Assembly (NCBI RefSeq): GCF_024380015.1
Contig: NZ_CP101508.1
Span: 1,240,902 to 1,304,901, forward strand
Direction: 5' to 3'
From: Photobacterium atrarenae
Lineage (GTDB): Bacteria > Pseudomonadota > Gammaproteobacteria > Enterobacterales > Vibrionaceae
DNA: 64,000 nt
The notes beneath the pieces were generated by a model that saw nothing but the letters and a program-made list of their open reading frames with translations, was not told where the DNA came from and made no database searches. Position 1 is the stretch's first letter. Each line of letters opens with the position of its first letter. Position numbers and translations under genes: made by a program. Positions 24,933 to 34,623 of the stretch are shown here, piece by piece.

Positions 24933-25886
24933 ATGGAGATTTTAAAACACTGTTTCCGGAAGCTGATTTACAGCATCCCATTGCTTTTCGGGGTGACCCT
25001 GATCAGCTTCGTATTGATGGTTTATTTTGGTCCGGACAAGACGTATGACTTGCTGGGCCGGAACCCGACGATTGAGGAGATTAACGAGATCCGGCATCAG
25101 CTGGGTTATGACCGGCCTTTCTTTGTCCGTTACTTTGAGTACGTCAAGGAGGTGCTGGTATTTGACTTCGGCTATTCCGACTCGACCGGCGAGCAGGTGA
25201 CGTCAATTCTGGCGAAAACCATTCCGGTATCCATCGCTTTGCAGCTGCCCGGCTTTATTCTGGGCAATGTGCTTGGGGTACTACTGGCGTTGTTTGCAGC
25301 GATGCACCGCTCAAGTTGGTTGGACAAGATGATCATGTCGTCTTCGGTGGTGGGGATGAGTATCTCCTACCTGATTGTCATTATCGCGACACAGCTGATT
25401 TTTTGCTCCAGTTATGGCCTGAATCTCTTCCCAGTCTATGGCTGGGAAGTGAATTCGCTCCCGGATTATCTCTACTACATCACGGTACCGACGATATCTT
25501 CGGTGTTCGTGGCGCTGGGCTACAATACCCGGTTCTATCGCGCTGTGATTGTAGAAGAGACGACCCGGGATCATGTGCGTACGGCCAAAGCGTTTGGCCA
25601 TAGCGCTAATACGATCATCTTTAAACATGTCCTGAGAAATGCCTTGGTGCCGATTGTGACCCGCATTGTGTTCTCCATCCCGTTTGTGATTGTGGGTGGT
25701 GCACTGTTGCTGGAAAGTTACTTCGGGATCCCGGGTGTCGGACTAACGGCATATGATGCAATTACGACCGGTGATCTGCCGGTGTTGAAAGCGATTATCG
25801 TGCTGACAACCTTGTTGTTCATCGTGGTGGTGAGCCTGGTTGATGTGCTCTATCGCGCCGTTGATCCGCGTATTTCATTAAAATAA
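24933..25886 (+). CDS. ABC transporter permease, DppB/OppB type
   Basis: A 317-residue inner-membrane permease with six helices. It has the N-terminal GVTLISFVLMVYFGPD segment typical of the B-type subunit and the EAA-type loop ETTRDHVRTAKAFGHSANTI that contacts the ATPases. Fourteen nt separate it from the binding-protein gene; the next gene follows 12 nt after. Confidence 0.92.
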   Translation: MEILKHCFRKLIYSIPLLFGVTLISFVLMVYFGPDKTYDLLGRNPTIEEINEIRHQLGYDRPFFVRYFEYVKEVLVFDFGYSDSTGEQVTSILAKTIPVSIALQLPGFILGNVLGVLLALFAAMHRSSWLDKMIMSSSVVGMSISYLIVIIATQLIFCSSYGLNLFPVYGWEVNSLPDYLYYITVPTISSVFVALGYNTRFYRAVIVEETTRDHVRTAKAFGHSANTIIFKHVLRNALVPIVTRIVFSIPFVIVGGALLLESYFGIPGVGLTAYDAITTGDLPVLKAIIVLTTLLFIVVVSLVDVLYRAVDPRISLK

Positions 25887-25898
25887 AGGACGCAAGCA

Positions 25899-26792
25899 AT
25901 GTCGGAAGCAATTATGGAGCAGGGCGCGAGCGTGGCCAAACCGGCCAAACGAGAGTCTCTGTGGACGAAAGCTTTTTATAAATTTACCCGTGATAAGGTG
26001 GGGATGATCAGTCTGTCGGTGGTATTGCTGTACTTTGTGGTGGCGATACTGGTCTGGTTCGGGTTGATTGCCCAAGACTGGGACGCGCTGCTGGCACCGG
26101 GTCAGATGGGGCCGACGGCAGAGTACTGGTTTGGCACCAATATAAACGGCCAGGATATTTTCCAGCGGGCGATTTACAGCACCAAAACAGCGTTTGAAGT
26201 GGGCCTGACCGTGGCGATTGTCGCCACGATCACCGGTGCGCTGGTGGGGGCGACCACCGGGTACTTTTCAGGTACCGTTATCGATGAGCTGTTTCTGTGG
26301 CTGATGAATTGCCTCGATTGTATCCCGTACTTCCTGATGGTCGCGGCGTTTGCCGTGGCTCTGGCGGAAAACCCATATGCCATGCACATCGCTATGATGT
26401 CCTGTTTCTGGATGGGCACGGCACGTCTGGTGCGTGGTGAAGTGATCAAACTGAAAAACATGGAATTTACCGAAGCGGCCCGGTCGCTCGGGGTTCCGGT
26501 CTATCGCGTGATCTTTAAACACCTGTTGCCGAATACCTCGCACATTCTGCTGGTGGAAATGACGCTGCTGTTTATCACGGCGATCAAGAGTGAGGTCATT
26601 CTGAGCTTCCTTGGACTGGGTGTGAAGGACAGTATCAGCTGGGGTCTGATGATTTCGGAAGCGAGTGGCGAAGTCACCGCCGGTCATTTCTGTAACTTCT
26701 TCGCTGCCTCCGGCCTGCTGTTTGTGCTGGTCCTGGCATTCAATATGTTCTCTGATTCGCTGCAAGACGCGCTGGACCCAAGGAAGATTTAA
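25899..26792 (+). CDS. ABC transporter permease, DppC/OppC type
   Basis: A 297-residue permease. It has the N-terminal cytoplasmic segment ending FYKFTRDKVGMISLSVVLLY, the FGTNINGQDIFQRAIY motif of C-type subunits, and the EAA loop EFTEAARSLGVPVYRVIFKH. It pairs with the B-type subunit to form the channel. AAGGACG precedes the ATG. The ATPase gene begins 2 nt after its stop. Confidence 0.92.
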   Translation: MSEAIMEQGASVAKPAKRESLWTKAFYKFTRDKVGMISLSVVLLYFVVAILVWFGLIAQDWDALLAPGQMGPTAEYWFGTNINGQDIFQRAIYSTKTAFEVGLTVAIVATITGALVGATTGYFSGTVIDELFLWLMNCLDCIPYFLMVAAFAVALAENPYAMHIAMMSCFWMGTARLVRGEVIKLKNMEFTEAARSLGVPVYRVIFKHLLPNTSHILLVEMTLLFITAIKSEVILSFLGLGVKDSISWGLMISEASGEVTAGHFCNFFAASGLLFVLVLAFNMFSDSLQDALDPRKI

Positions 26793-26794
26793 AT

Positions 26795-27781
26795 ATGTCT
26801 GAGCAAACCCCATTGCTGTCAGTGGAAAATCTGACCGTCGAATTTAAAACAGACAAAGGCACGGTTCGCGCGATTAACGGCGTGAACTTCAAAGTCATGC
26901 CGGGCGAGACGGTGGCGATCGTCGGTGAATCCGGCTGTGGTAAGTCGGTTAGCTCGCTGTCGATTATGGGTCTGGTTCCATCGCCGCCGGGTAAAATTGT
27001 CGATGGGAGTATCAAGTTCAAAGATCGTGAGCTGATTGGCCTGGGCGAGAAGGAGTACCGCAAGATCCGGGGCAATGAGATCTCGATGATCTTCCAGGAA
27101 CCGATGACGGCCCTGAACCCGGTACTGAAAATCTCCACGCAGATGATCGACGTGATCCGTCTGCACAACGATGTGAGCAAGGCGGAAGCGCGCAATCGGG
27201 CGATTGAGATGCTGGATAAAGTCGGCATTCCGTCACCGGAAAAACGTATCAATCAGTATCCGCATGAGCTGTCCGGCGGGATGCGCCAGCGGGTGATGAT
27301 TGCCATGGCGCTGTCTTGTGGTCCGGAACTGCTGCTGGCCGATGAGCCGACCACCGCGCTAGATGTGACCATCCAGGCGCAGGTGATGGATGAGATGGTG
27401 CGGCTGCAAAAAGAACTGGGCATGGCGGTGATCCTGGTGACCCACGATCTGGGTGTGGTGGCCGAGTCCTGTCAGCGCGTGGTCGTGATGTACTGTGGTC
27501 AGATCATCGAAGAAGGCCCGGTTGAAGAAATCTTCGCCAATCCGAAACACCCGTACACCAAAGGGCTGCTGGAGTCGATCCCGGTTGTTCGTGACAAGAA
27601 GATCCCGCGTCTGCCGACCATCAAAGGTGTGGTGCCGGATCTGTTGCACTTGCCGGAAGGTTGCCGTTTTGCGGATCGCTGCGACAAGGTACAGTCGGAA
27701 TGTCGCCAGGCAATTCCGCAATTGACCGGGGACGTGCATCACAGGGTCGCCTGTTTTCGTCCGAATGGAGATGGACAATGA
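26795..27781 (+). CDS. ABC transporter ATP-binding protein, DppD type
   Basis: A 328-residue ATPase. Walker A is GESGCGKS, Q-loop in [12 protein letters not shown], signature LSGGMRQR, Walker [13 protein letters not shown], and H-loop [10 protein letters not shown]. The C-terminal oligopeptide-transporter extension contains the Cys cluster of this subfamily ([14 protein letters not shown]). Its last codons overlap the next ATG (ATGA). Confidence 0.94.
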   Translation: MSEQTPLLSVENLTVEFKTDKGTVRAINGVNFKVMPGETVAIVGESGCGKSVSSLSIMGLVPSPPGKIVDGSIKFKDRELIGLGEKEYRKIRGNEISMIFQEPMTALNPVLKISTQMIDVIRLHNDVSKAEARNRAIEMLDKVGIPSPEKRINQYPHELSGGMRQRVMIAMALSCGPELLLADEPTTALDVTIQAQVMDEMVRLQKELGMAVILVTHDLGVVAESCQRVVVMYCGQIIEEGPVEEIFANPKHPYTKGLLESIPVVRDKKIPRLPTIKGVVPDLLHLPEGCRFADRCDKVQSECRQAIPQLTGDVHHRVACFRPNGDGQ

Positions 27782-28752
27782 GTGAAGTATTACTAGAAGT
27801 GAACGGCCTGAAGAAGCATTTTGCTGCCGGTAGCCGTTTCTTTGGCACCCAGACATTGTGTAAGGCCGTGGACGATGTCAGCTTTACCATTGAGCGCGGC
27901 AAAACGTTAGGTCTGGTCGGTGAATCCGGTTGTGGTAAGTCGACTTTGGGTCGCTGTGTCTTGCGCTTGCACGAGCCGAGTGGCGGCGAGGTCAAGCTGG
28001 AAGGTAAGGATATTGCCCATTTCAGCGCCAAAGAGATGAAAGCGGTTCGCCGTGATATTCAGATCATCTTCCAGGACCCGTATGCATCGCTGAACCCACG
28101 GATGACGATCCATGAAATCCTGCGTGAGCCGCTGGATACGCACCAGATCGGCACGCCACAGGAACGGGAAGATAAGATTGCTGAAGTCATGGCGATTGTG
28201 GGCCTGCGTCCACAGGTGCTCAACCGTTATCCGCATGAGTTCTCCGGCGGTCAGCGCCAGCGGATCGGGATTGCCCGGGCGCTGGTGCTGGAGCCGAAAT
28301 TTATCGTCGCGGATGAGCCGGTGTCTGCGCTGGACGTCTCGGTCCAGGCTCAAGTGCTGAACCTGATTGCTGAATTGCAGGAAAAGAAAGGCATTTCATT
28401 TCTGTTTATAGCCCACGATCTGGGCGTGGTTCAGCACATCTGTGACGAAGTCGGTGTGATGTACCTGGGGCGGATCGTGGAAAAGGCACCGGCGGAGGTG
28501 CTGTACCGCAACCCGAAACACCCGTACACCCAGGCCTTGCTGTCGGCGATCCCGGTACCGGATCCAACGATCAGTAAAGAGTCGCTGAAGCTGGAAGGGG
28601 ACGTGCCGTCGCCGCTGTCACCACCGAGCGGTTGTACGTTCCGGACCCGTTGCCCGCATGCCACTGAGCAGTGTAAGCAAACCCGCCCGGAAACCCACAA
28701 CACGGGCGAAGCAGGTGTTGAGCATTTGGTTGCTTGTCATTTGTTTAACTGA
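27778..28752 (+). CDS. ABC transporter ATP-binding protein, DppF type
   Basis: A 324-residue ATPase with Walker [23 protein letters not shown], signature FSGGQRQRIGIARAL, Walker B FIVADEPVSALDVS and H-loop IAHDLGVVQHI. A C-terminal Cys-rich oligopeptide extension (CTFRTRCPHATEQC) is present. The ATG at 27778 overlaps the previous stop; an upstream extension of the frame belongs to dppD-type coding sequence. The five-gene set forms a complete importer. Confidence 0.94.
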   Translation: MSEVLLEVNGLKKHFAAGSRFFGTQTLCKAVDDVSFTIERGKTLGLVGESGCGKSTLGRCVLRLHEPSGGEVKLEGKDIAHFSAKEMKAVRRDIQIIFQDPYASLNPRMTIHEILREPLDTHQIGTPQEREDKIAEVMAIVGLRPQVLNRYPHEFSGGQRQRIGIARALVLEPKFIVADEPVSALDVSVQAQVLNLIAELQEKKGISFLFIAHDLGVVQHICDEVGVMYLGRIVEKAPAEVLYRNPKHPYTQALLSAIPVPDPTISKESLKLEGDVPSPLSPPSGCTFRTRCPHATEQCKQTRPETHNTGEAGVEHLVACHLFN

Positions 28753-28791
28753 TCCGGTTTCACGGATCCAGAAATCACGTTCATCGTGAAC

Positions 28792-28822
28792 AAAGCCAGC
28801 CGGTTTCGGCTGGCTTTTTTTT
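28792..28822 (+). terminator. Terminator of the peptide ABC operon
   Basis: AAAGCCAGCCG (28792-28802) pairs with CGGCTGGCTTT around a GTTT loop and is followed by a run of eight T. The rest of the 28753-29072 gap shows no gene. Confidence 0.93.
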
Positions 28823-29072
28823 AGCCACTCGTTTATTAATCTCGGCCGATACTGAGGCCAGCACGTCCAGATGGGTAGAGACACTGATTCCGGCCCCATC
28901 TCGCGACGCAGGTAGTCTCCATGGGGGATGAACGCTGTGGTTATCGCGGTGATGCTCCAGCTTTGCTGGTGAGAAAAACAGCGGCTGAAGGTTTCACAGA
29001 ACAGTCGTTGTTTTGAACGGTTGGGCGCTGATTTTAACTATAGTTGAAAGGGTTAAGCAGCGAGGATTTGGT

Positions 29073-29414
29073 ATGGACTGTATTTTTTGTCAAATTGCCA
29101 GCAATGCGATTACAGGTAAGCGGGCTTACGAGGACGATCAGGTGGTTGCTTTTTATGATAATAATCCGCAGGCGCCGACGCATATTCTGATCATCCCGCG
29201 CCAGCATATTGCCACTACGAATGAACTGGAGTTAAACCATAGCCCCTTGATTGGTCATATGGTGCTGACCGCGACCAAGCTGGCTAAAGAGCTCTCCCTG
29301 GCTGAAGATGGCTATCGACTGGTCTGGAACTGTAATCGTCAAGGGGGTCAGGCGGTCTATCATATTCACCTCCACCTGCTGGGGGGGCGGGCGATGCGCT
29401 GGCCGCCGGGCTGA
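29073..29414 (+). CDS. hinT: HIT-family purine nucleoside phosphoramidase, HinT-like
   Basis: A 113-residue histidine-triad protein. It begins MDCIFCQIASNAITGKRAYE, with the zinc-binding Cys pair CxxC, and ends with the catalytic HIHLHLLGGRAMRWPPG (HxHxH). HinT hydrolyses nucleoside phosphoramidates. The first 20 codons of the longer frame are not family sequence, so the ATG at 29073 is used. Confidence 0.93.
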   Translation: MDCIFCQIASNAITGKRAYEDDQVVAFYDNNPQAPTHILIIPRQHIATTNELELNHSPLIGHMVLTATKLAKELSLAEDGYRLVWNCNRQGGQAVYHIHLHLLGGRAMRWPPG

Positions 29415-29513
29415 GAATTCAGGTTGAGATAACATCTTGAAGGTGAAGCGTTTGACATTTTTCCTGTGCCTGTCTTAACTGGTCTAATCAGTCAATGAAT
29501 AAGGATAGATGCT

Positions 29514-30005
29514 ATGGACAGCCGAGTCGCGGGTGCGAATGCAATGTTGAAACAATTCGCTGAGCAACATGTCAAACTAATTGATTACTGCTCGCCAGAG
29601 ATCCTGGCGATCAGCGACGATCATCTGGCGCTGTCGATTCCGCTTAATGAGCACACCAAAAATCACTTGCAAAGTATGTACTTTGGTGCACTGGCAATTG
29701 GAGCGGATGTTGCGGCCGGTCTACTGGCGATGGAAATGGCGGCCCGCTCAGGGCTGACGTTATCGCTGGCCTTTAAATCGGTTCAGGGGGAATTTCTGCG
29801 TCGTCCCGAACAGGATGTGATCTTCAGTTGTCATCAGGGCGCGCTGATCCGGGATATGCTCCAACGCTGCCGTGAGACCGGCGAGCGGGTGAATGAGCCG
29901 GTGGAGGTGGTGGCCACTTGCCCGAGCCAGGATGGTGATGCGCCGGTTGCTCGGTTTACTCTGACGCTATCACTCAAGGTCGTTCCGGCGACGGCTTCAG
30001 CTTAA
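29514..30005 (+). CDS. Hotdog-fold protein, thioesterase-like (DUF4442/PaaI type)
   Basis: A 163-residue protein with hotdog-fold features: IPLNEHTKNHLQSMYFGALA resembles the central helix region after which substrate and CoA bind, and SLAFKSVQGEFLRRPEQDVI follows as strands. Members hydrolyse acyl-CoAs or act as small acyl-binding proteins. ATG at 29514 follows AAGGATAG. Confidence 0.75.
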   Translation: MDSRVAGANAMLKQFAEQHVKLIDYCSPEILAISDDHLALSIPLNEHTKNHLQSMYFGALAIGADVAAGLLAMEMAARSGLTLSLAFKSVQGEFLRRPEQDVIFSCHQGALIRDMLQRCRETGERVNEPVEVVATCPSQDGDAPVARFTLTLSLKVVPATASA

Positions 30006-30083
30006 TTGCAAAAAGTATCTGGCGCATAAAGCTTGCTGCGGGGCTGAGTCGGCGCCCCGCACGTCTTCAATCCGAGGTAATCT

Positions 30084-31238
30084 TTACTTCCCGTCACACA
30101 CCTGGGTGGCATGGACAGTGACGCCGAGCATCGATGCAATCAAGGCGCATTCCAGTCCGAACGGCAGATAACCGGCGTAGCCTAATAAAGGCATCTCGAA
30201 CAGGTAGAAGCGATCGACATACGGAATGTTGTAGATCCACGGTGCTTTGCTGCCGAAATTCCACAGCTCCCACAACAAGCCGCATTGCAGACCTGCCAGC
30301 GCCGGAAGCGCGAACGGGCGCCAGTCGCCGCCCGGTATCACCGTGAACAGGGTCGGTTTTCCAGCCAGAGTTTCCAGCGCAACCAGCACAATTAAAGGGG
30401 ATACCCAAACCAAGGGGAAGAAGCTGTCTGGCCAGGCCCCGAGCGCAAATAGTGACGCGATGGCGGCCAGTAAAGCCAGCCCGGCCAGCAACTTCGGTCG
30501 GGGGACCGGAAAGGTCACGTACCGGGTGAAGGCGCGCTGACAGCGCTGAAAGCCGGCCAGCCAGTAGAGGGTACTCATGACCGCCGGTAAGACGGTGGAG
30601 AAAGACAAGCTGGCGGTCAGGGTACGGGTCAGTGGGGTGATTGGCGGGCCGATGTAATACCAGTTGTGAACAAACAGGTTAAGGTACTCAAAGAACCACC
30701 AGAACACTGCACTCACGAGAAACAACCACCCAAAGCGACCGGGTTGGCTGCGGATCAGGCTGTTGCCGTGTTGCTTTTCACACCATGCATTGATGAGCAG
30801 AATATAACCGAGCCAAAGCGGCGTGAAGGTGTAACGTTGCCAGGGTGGTCCGCCGGGAATATCGGCCCAGGCCAGTCCCCAACTTGAGGTGAGGAGAATA
30901 AGCCCCAGCCAGCCCCACTTGGGAAATGCAGCACTAGGTTTGCAAGCCGAGTGGTTCATGGGAATGCTTCCAACTGGCGGATACGCAAGCCGGTAGAGGA
31001 AGGGGAGTGTGCAACAGCCAATCAACAGGGCCAGCATGACAAAGACGGGCCATGAAAATGCCGGCTTCTCGACATACAGAGTTGAAGGCATGAGCGTGAG
31101 ATAGGGGGCAAGCGGCTTGCCGGAAAACATTACCCCAACCAACGGCGGGGCAATGAGCAACACGCCGGCGATGAGCAGCCTGAGAAACTTCCAAGTCATG
31201 TTTCCAAGTGTCCGTTGTTGCGATGGTACCGGGGTCAT
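30084..31238 (-). CDS. Hypothetical multi-pass membrane protein
   Basis: A 384-residue integral membrane protein with about nine or ten hydrophobic segments, rich in Trp and aromatic residues (WGLAWADIPGGPPWQRYTF, AVFWWFFEYLNLFVHNWYYI). I recognise no named family. Its start overlaps the stop of the upstream 66-aa gene (ATGA), indicating translational coupling. Confidence 0.75.
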   Translation of the reverse strand: MTPVPSQQRTLGNMTWKFLRLLIAGVLLIAPPLVGVMFSGKPLAPYLTLMPSTLYVEKPAFSWPVFVMLALLIGCCTLPFLYRLAYPPVGSIPMNHSACKPSAAFPKWGWLGLILLTSSWGLAWADIPGGPPWQRYTFTPLWLGYILLINAWCEKQHGNSLIRSQPGRFGWLFLVSAVFWWFFEYLNLFVHNWYYIGPPITPLTRTLTASLSFSTVLPAVMSTLYWLAGFQRCQRAFTRYVTFPVPRPKLLAGLALLAAIASLFALGAWPDSFFPLVWVSPLIVLVALETLAGKPTLFTVIPGGDWRPFALPALAGLQCGLLWELWNFGSKAPWIYNIPYVDRFYLFEMPLLGYAGYLPFGLECALIASMLGVTVHATQVCDGK

Positions 31239-31435
31239 GGTGGGGGCGGTACATCCGATGGTGGAGCAATCTTAGTGTTGGTTTTGCGTGTGTTTACAGG
31301 GTTTGAATCTGGAGGGGCATTGAGTATTTGTTCATGATTCTGCGACATTGCAAACTGTAATTTCGATTTTAATTGTGTTTGTTTTTCTTTGGCGCCATGG
31401 CCCAGTAACAGAGAAAAAAGTCGAGTAAGTCCCAT
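31235..31435 (-). CDS. Small hypothetical protein with Pro-rich tail, coupled to the membrane protein
   Basis: A 66-residue protein starting MGLTRLFSLLLGHGAKEKQT and ending SDVPPPP. AAGGAG lies 7 nt before the ATG at 31435; the longer frame to 31489 lacks such a site. The stop overlaps the start of the downstream membrane-protein gene by 4 nt. The basic, Gln-rich middle and proline tail match no family I know. Confidence 0.65.
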   Translation of the reverse strand: MGLTRLFSLLLGHGAKEKQTQLKSKLQFAMSQNHEQILNAPPDSNPVNTRKTNTKIAPPSDVPPPP

Positions 31436-31587
31436 GCATTTTCTCCTTTCATTGGCATTGAGAAAGGTTTCTCCGTTGAAACCGAACAATTCATTGAATT
31501 ATTTATTCATAAGTTTAGGTGACATAAAAATAACTGCCATCAGCGCGTGGTGCAGAATGAATACAGAGACTATCAGCAGGTGATGGG

Positions 31588-32034
31588 TTATTTGTGGTTC
31601 TTCGGATCTTTGCTCAAGCTCCAATAACGCTGCATTTCCAAATAAAGGAAGGACGCTGTCCAGGTAATTAAAACCAGGCCGGTTAATGATTCAATACCGG
31701 TTAAAAATCGAAGATGGCCGACCGGTTCGATATCCCCGAACCCCAGCGTTGTATAGGTGGTAAAGGAGAAGTACACACAGTCGAGCAGGCTGCTGTCGAA
31801 GTTTCCGGTCAGTTCGCCCCAGTGATCTGAATGATGCAGTCGATAGTAAGCAATTGCAAAGATCCAGACCTCAACGGTATGGGCGATCAGGGCCCCCATG
31901 ACCCCGATCAGAATCTTGAATCCATGGAGCATTGGGATTTTGGGGATGTACAAACTCATTTGCCGCAGAAACGCGTAGTGAAGAATGACGGTTATAGCAA
32001 CAATGGCACTGTTGACCAGAAATAGCGTTATCAC
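31588..32034 (-). CDS. Two-helix potassium-channel-like protein
   Basis: A 148-residue membrane protein with the Ion_trans_2 pore: a pore helix followed by selectivity filter TTLGFGD (related to TVGYGD), between transmembrane helices. Two additional N-terminal hydrophobic segments (ITLFLVNSAIVAITVILHYA and LIGVMGALIAHTVEVWIFA) give about four helices in total. The start is GTG at 32034 with GAGGAG upstream; the longer 178-codon frame has no such signal. It carries no regulatory RCK domain. Confidence 0.85.
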   Translation of the reverse strand: MITLFLVNSAIVAITVILHYAFLRQMSLYIPKIPMLHGFKILIGVMGALIAHTVEVWIFAIAYYRLHHSDHWGELTGNFDSSLLDCVYFSFTTYTTLGFGDIEPVGHLRFLTGIESLTGLVLITWTASFLYLEMQRYWSLSKDPKNHK

Positions 32035-32287
32035 GTGATCTCCTCGTAAATTCTTACATTTTATTTTGTGTTTCGGTGCGTCATACAGTCCATGAGTTGC
32101 TTTCAAATCAGGGTAGATCAGCACTTGCTATATACTTAATTTTACAATGTTTTTATGTGAATCATAACACTTCATGCGCAAAGGGCATGGCTTTGTGGCA
32201 TAAGTTGCGCTGTTTGAATTTAATCAGAGGGGTTCATATAATCCGGGCGAGTTGCCCGCTATTTATCGTACGAAAGGTTCAAGCCCA

Positions 32288-33997
32288 ATGTGGATAAGGT
32301 TTTTGCTCGTTTTTTTCTGGCTTGTGCCGGCGGCTGCGTTTGCTCAGTCCCACCCGATCGTGCTGTTGATCAACTCTTATGACTCCCAGTATCCCTGGAG
32401 TGAGGCACTGACCCGCGGCGTGAAAGATGAGTTCTCCGCAACCATTCCAGATTATGACCTGCATGTGGAGTATATGGATGAGCGCCGCTTCTTGGATGAT
32501 GAGCAATACCATCGCCTGCTGGTGGATTTGCTGAAGTATAAATACCGGCGTTACACCCCGGAGATTATTATCGCAGGCGATGATCTGGCCTATAACTTCA
32601 TGCTGGAACATGCCGAAACCCTGTTTCCGGGAACCCCAGTCGTGTTTAGCGGGGTGAATGTATTTGATCCCGATGCATTGGCGGACAAACCGAACTTCAC
32701 CGGAATCCAGGAAGGGATGGAAATTCAGGGCAACCTAGCCTTGATTCGGCAGCTTCAACCTGAGGTTGAGCGGATTGTTTTGTTGGGCGATCGGACCGAG
32801 TTGGGCCAAAGGATGGTCCGCCGGGCGCTGGCGATCAAAGCCCAATGGGAAACCGACTCGGCCAAGTCCCGGGTTCAACTGGATATCTGGGATGACTTTA
32901 CGCTGCGTGAGTTAAATGAACGAGTGAAAGTGCTTGGAAAAAATACCGCCATTCTGATGATGGCGATACATATGGATAATGAAGGCACTTATTTTTCCTA
33001 CCGGTACGATCTGCCGTTGTTGGCAAAGCATAGCCCAGTGCCCATTTACGGGATGTGGGGGACATTGTTGATCGGCAACTGTGTGATTGGGGGGCTGATG
33101 AATGATCCATACCAGCATGGCCGAAATGCAACTAAAATTGCCGTTCGTATTTTGAATGGAACACCGGTCGAGACAATTCCGGTCAAGGATAAGGCCGCGT
33201 ATGCCCCAGTGTTTGATTATCCTGTTCTGGAGAATTTCCAAATCGATTTGGATCGGCTGCCACCGGACAGCAAAATCGTGGGTAAACCGGTTTCGTACTA
33301 TGAAGAGCATATGGCGCTGGTAAACACGACTGTGGCCGTGGTGCTGGTGTTGCTGGGGATTATCTCTGCTCTGATGGTGAATATTTATCAGCGCCGGCGG
33401 GCACAAAAACAGTTGGATGAATTTAACCATTCACTGGAAACCTTGGTGGAGCGAAGAACTCAGGAGCTGGATGCGCGGAATCAGGAGCTGAAGAAAGCAT
33501 CGAAAATTTTACAGTCCCTGGCCTATACCGACCCGTTGACCGGGCTGGGCAATCGCCGGGCGGGGGCGAGTGAACTGAAGGCTCGCATAGAGCGCCGTCA
33601 GGATATGGAGCCACTGTGCCATGTCGCTTTACTCGATATTGATTTTTTCAAGCAGATCAATGATACCCACGGCCACCCAGCCGGGGATGCCGTGCTGTGC
33701 GCTGTCGGTCAGGTGTTAACGGAGAATATTCGTGCTACCGATCGGGTCTATCGCTGGGGGGGAGAAGAGTTTTTGCTGCTGATGACTTGTCAGGAAGCGG
33801 GGGAGTGTGCCGAGCTGCTCCAGCGACTACGGACTCAAATTACGCAGCTGTCGGTGGGTGACGTTGAGCGTATCACGATCAGTATCGGCACCGCAGCTTT
33901 TGTGGGTGATGATAGTTTTGATTCTATTTTGCATCGGGTCGATCAGGCGTTGTATGCAGCGAAACATAACGGGCGAAACCAGGTCGTGGCTTTCTAG
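32288..33997 (+). CDS. Diguanylate cyclase with periplasmic ABC-type sensor domain
   Basis: A 569-residue protein. A signal sequence (MWIRFLLVFFWLVPAAAFA) is followed by an ABC_sub_bind-like periplasmic domain (about residues 22-345). A membrane helix near residues 350-370 (TVAVVLVLLGIISALMVNI), a coiled-coil linker and a GGDEF domain follow. The catalytic motif is GGEEF and is preceded at the right distance by RATD, an intact inhibitory I-site, so product feedback is expected. It makes c-di-GMP in response to a periplasmic ligand. Confidence 0.93.
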   Translation: MWIRFLLVFFWLVPAAAFAQSHPIVLLINSYDSQYPWSEALTRGVKDEFSATIPDYDLHVEYMDERRFLDDEQYHRLLVDLLKYKYRRYTPEIIIAGDDLAYNFMLEHAETLFPGTPVVFSGVNVFDPDALADKPNFTGIQEGMEIQGNLALIRQLQPEVERIVLLGDRTELGQRMVRRALAIKAQWETDSAKSRVQLDIWDDFTLRELNERVKVLGKNTAILMMAIHMDNEGTYFSYRYDLPLLAKHSPVPIYGMWGTLLIGNCVIGGLMNDPYQHGRNATKIAVRILNGTPVETIPVKDKAAYAPVFDYPVLENFQIDLDRLPPDSKIVGKPVSYYEEHMALVNTTVAVVLVLLGIISALMVNIYQRRRAQKQLDEFNHSLETLVERRTQELDARNQELKKASKILQSLAYTDPLTGLGNRRAGASELKARIERRQDMEPLCHVALLDIDFFKQINDTHGHPAGDAVLCAVGQVLTENIRATDRVYRWGGEEFLLLMTCQEAGECAELLQRLRTQITQLSVGDVERITISIGTAAFVGDDSFDSILHRVDQALYAAKHNGRNQVVAF

Positions 33998-34065
33998 GTC
34001 TGTTCGCGGGTAAGTGAAGGCGTCACTTGTGTTTGAGCCAGAATAGTGGGCTGGTGAGCCTGAAA

Positions 34066-34115
34066 CGCTTCCGGTTATCCGGCCGTACGATTTGCCGGCC
34101 GGATAACAAAAAGCG
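34066..34115. terminator. Long hairpin between convergent genes
   Basis: GTTATCCGGCCG (34074-34085) pairs with CGGCCGGATAAC (34096-34107), and outer CGCTT/AAGCG can extend the stem. It lacks a clear U-run but sits between the diguanylate cyclase and bacterioferritin 3' ends. Confidence 0.6.
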
Positions 34116-34140
34116 ACTTGTCATATAAGCAAGCGCGGGA

Positions 34141-34611
34141 TTAGCTCATCTGGGATTGCAGATAATTCGGCAGGCCGATTTTATCAATGAGGCCAAGCTG
34201 TTTTTCAAGCCAGTAGGCATGATCTTCCTCGGTATCTGCCAGCAGCTTCTCGAGGATTTCACGGGACTGGTAGTCTTGCTCCTGCTCGCAAACCTGGATC
34301 GCCGTCTTGAGGGCTTTGTCGACATCATATTCCAGCTCAAGATCATTTTTGAGCATTTCCGGAACATCTTTGCCGATTTTCAGGTCGGCGCGCTTGGTCA
34401 AATCCGGTGTACCTTCCAGGAACAGAATACGTTCTATCAGCAGGGCGGCATGGCCTTTCTCGTCATCAAACTCGTGGTCGATACGTTCATAGAGTTTGTC
34501 TAACCCCCAGTCCTGGTACATACGAGAGTGAATGAAGTACTGGTCCATGGCGGTCAGCTCGCCAGCGAGCAGCGAATTTAGGGTATCGATGATCTTGCTA
34601 TTACCTTTCAT
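34141..34611 (-). CDS. bfr: Bacterioferritin subunit with ferroxidase site but without haem Met
   Basis: A 156-residue ferritin-like protein. By alignment with E. coli Bfr, all ferroxidase ligands are present: E18 ([10 protein letters not shown]), E51 and H54 (DDEKGHAA), E94 (LELEYD), E127 and H130 (TEEDHAYW). The axial haem ligand Met52 is replaced by Lys. It is the second gene of a two-gene operon, 12 nt after its paralogue. The ATG at 34611 is preceded by AGAGGTG. It likely supplies iron-oxidising centres to a mixed shell with the neighbour. Confidence 0.93.
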   Translation of the reverse strand: MKGNSKIIDTLNSLLAGELTAMDQYFIHSRMYQDWGLDKLYERIDHEFDDEKGHAALLIERILFLEGTPDLTKRADLKIGKDVPEMLKNDLELEYDVDKALKTAIQVCEQEQDYQSREILEKLLADTEEDHAYWLEKQLGLIDKIGLPNYLQSQMS

Positions 34612-34623
34612 GCGAATCACCTC

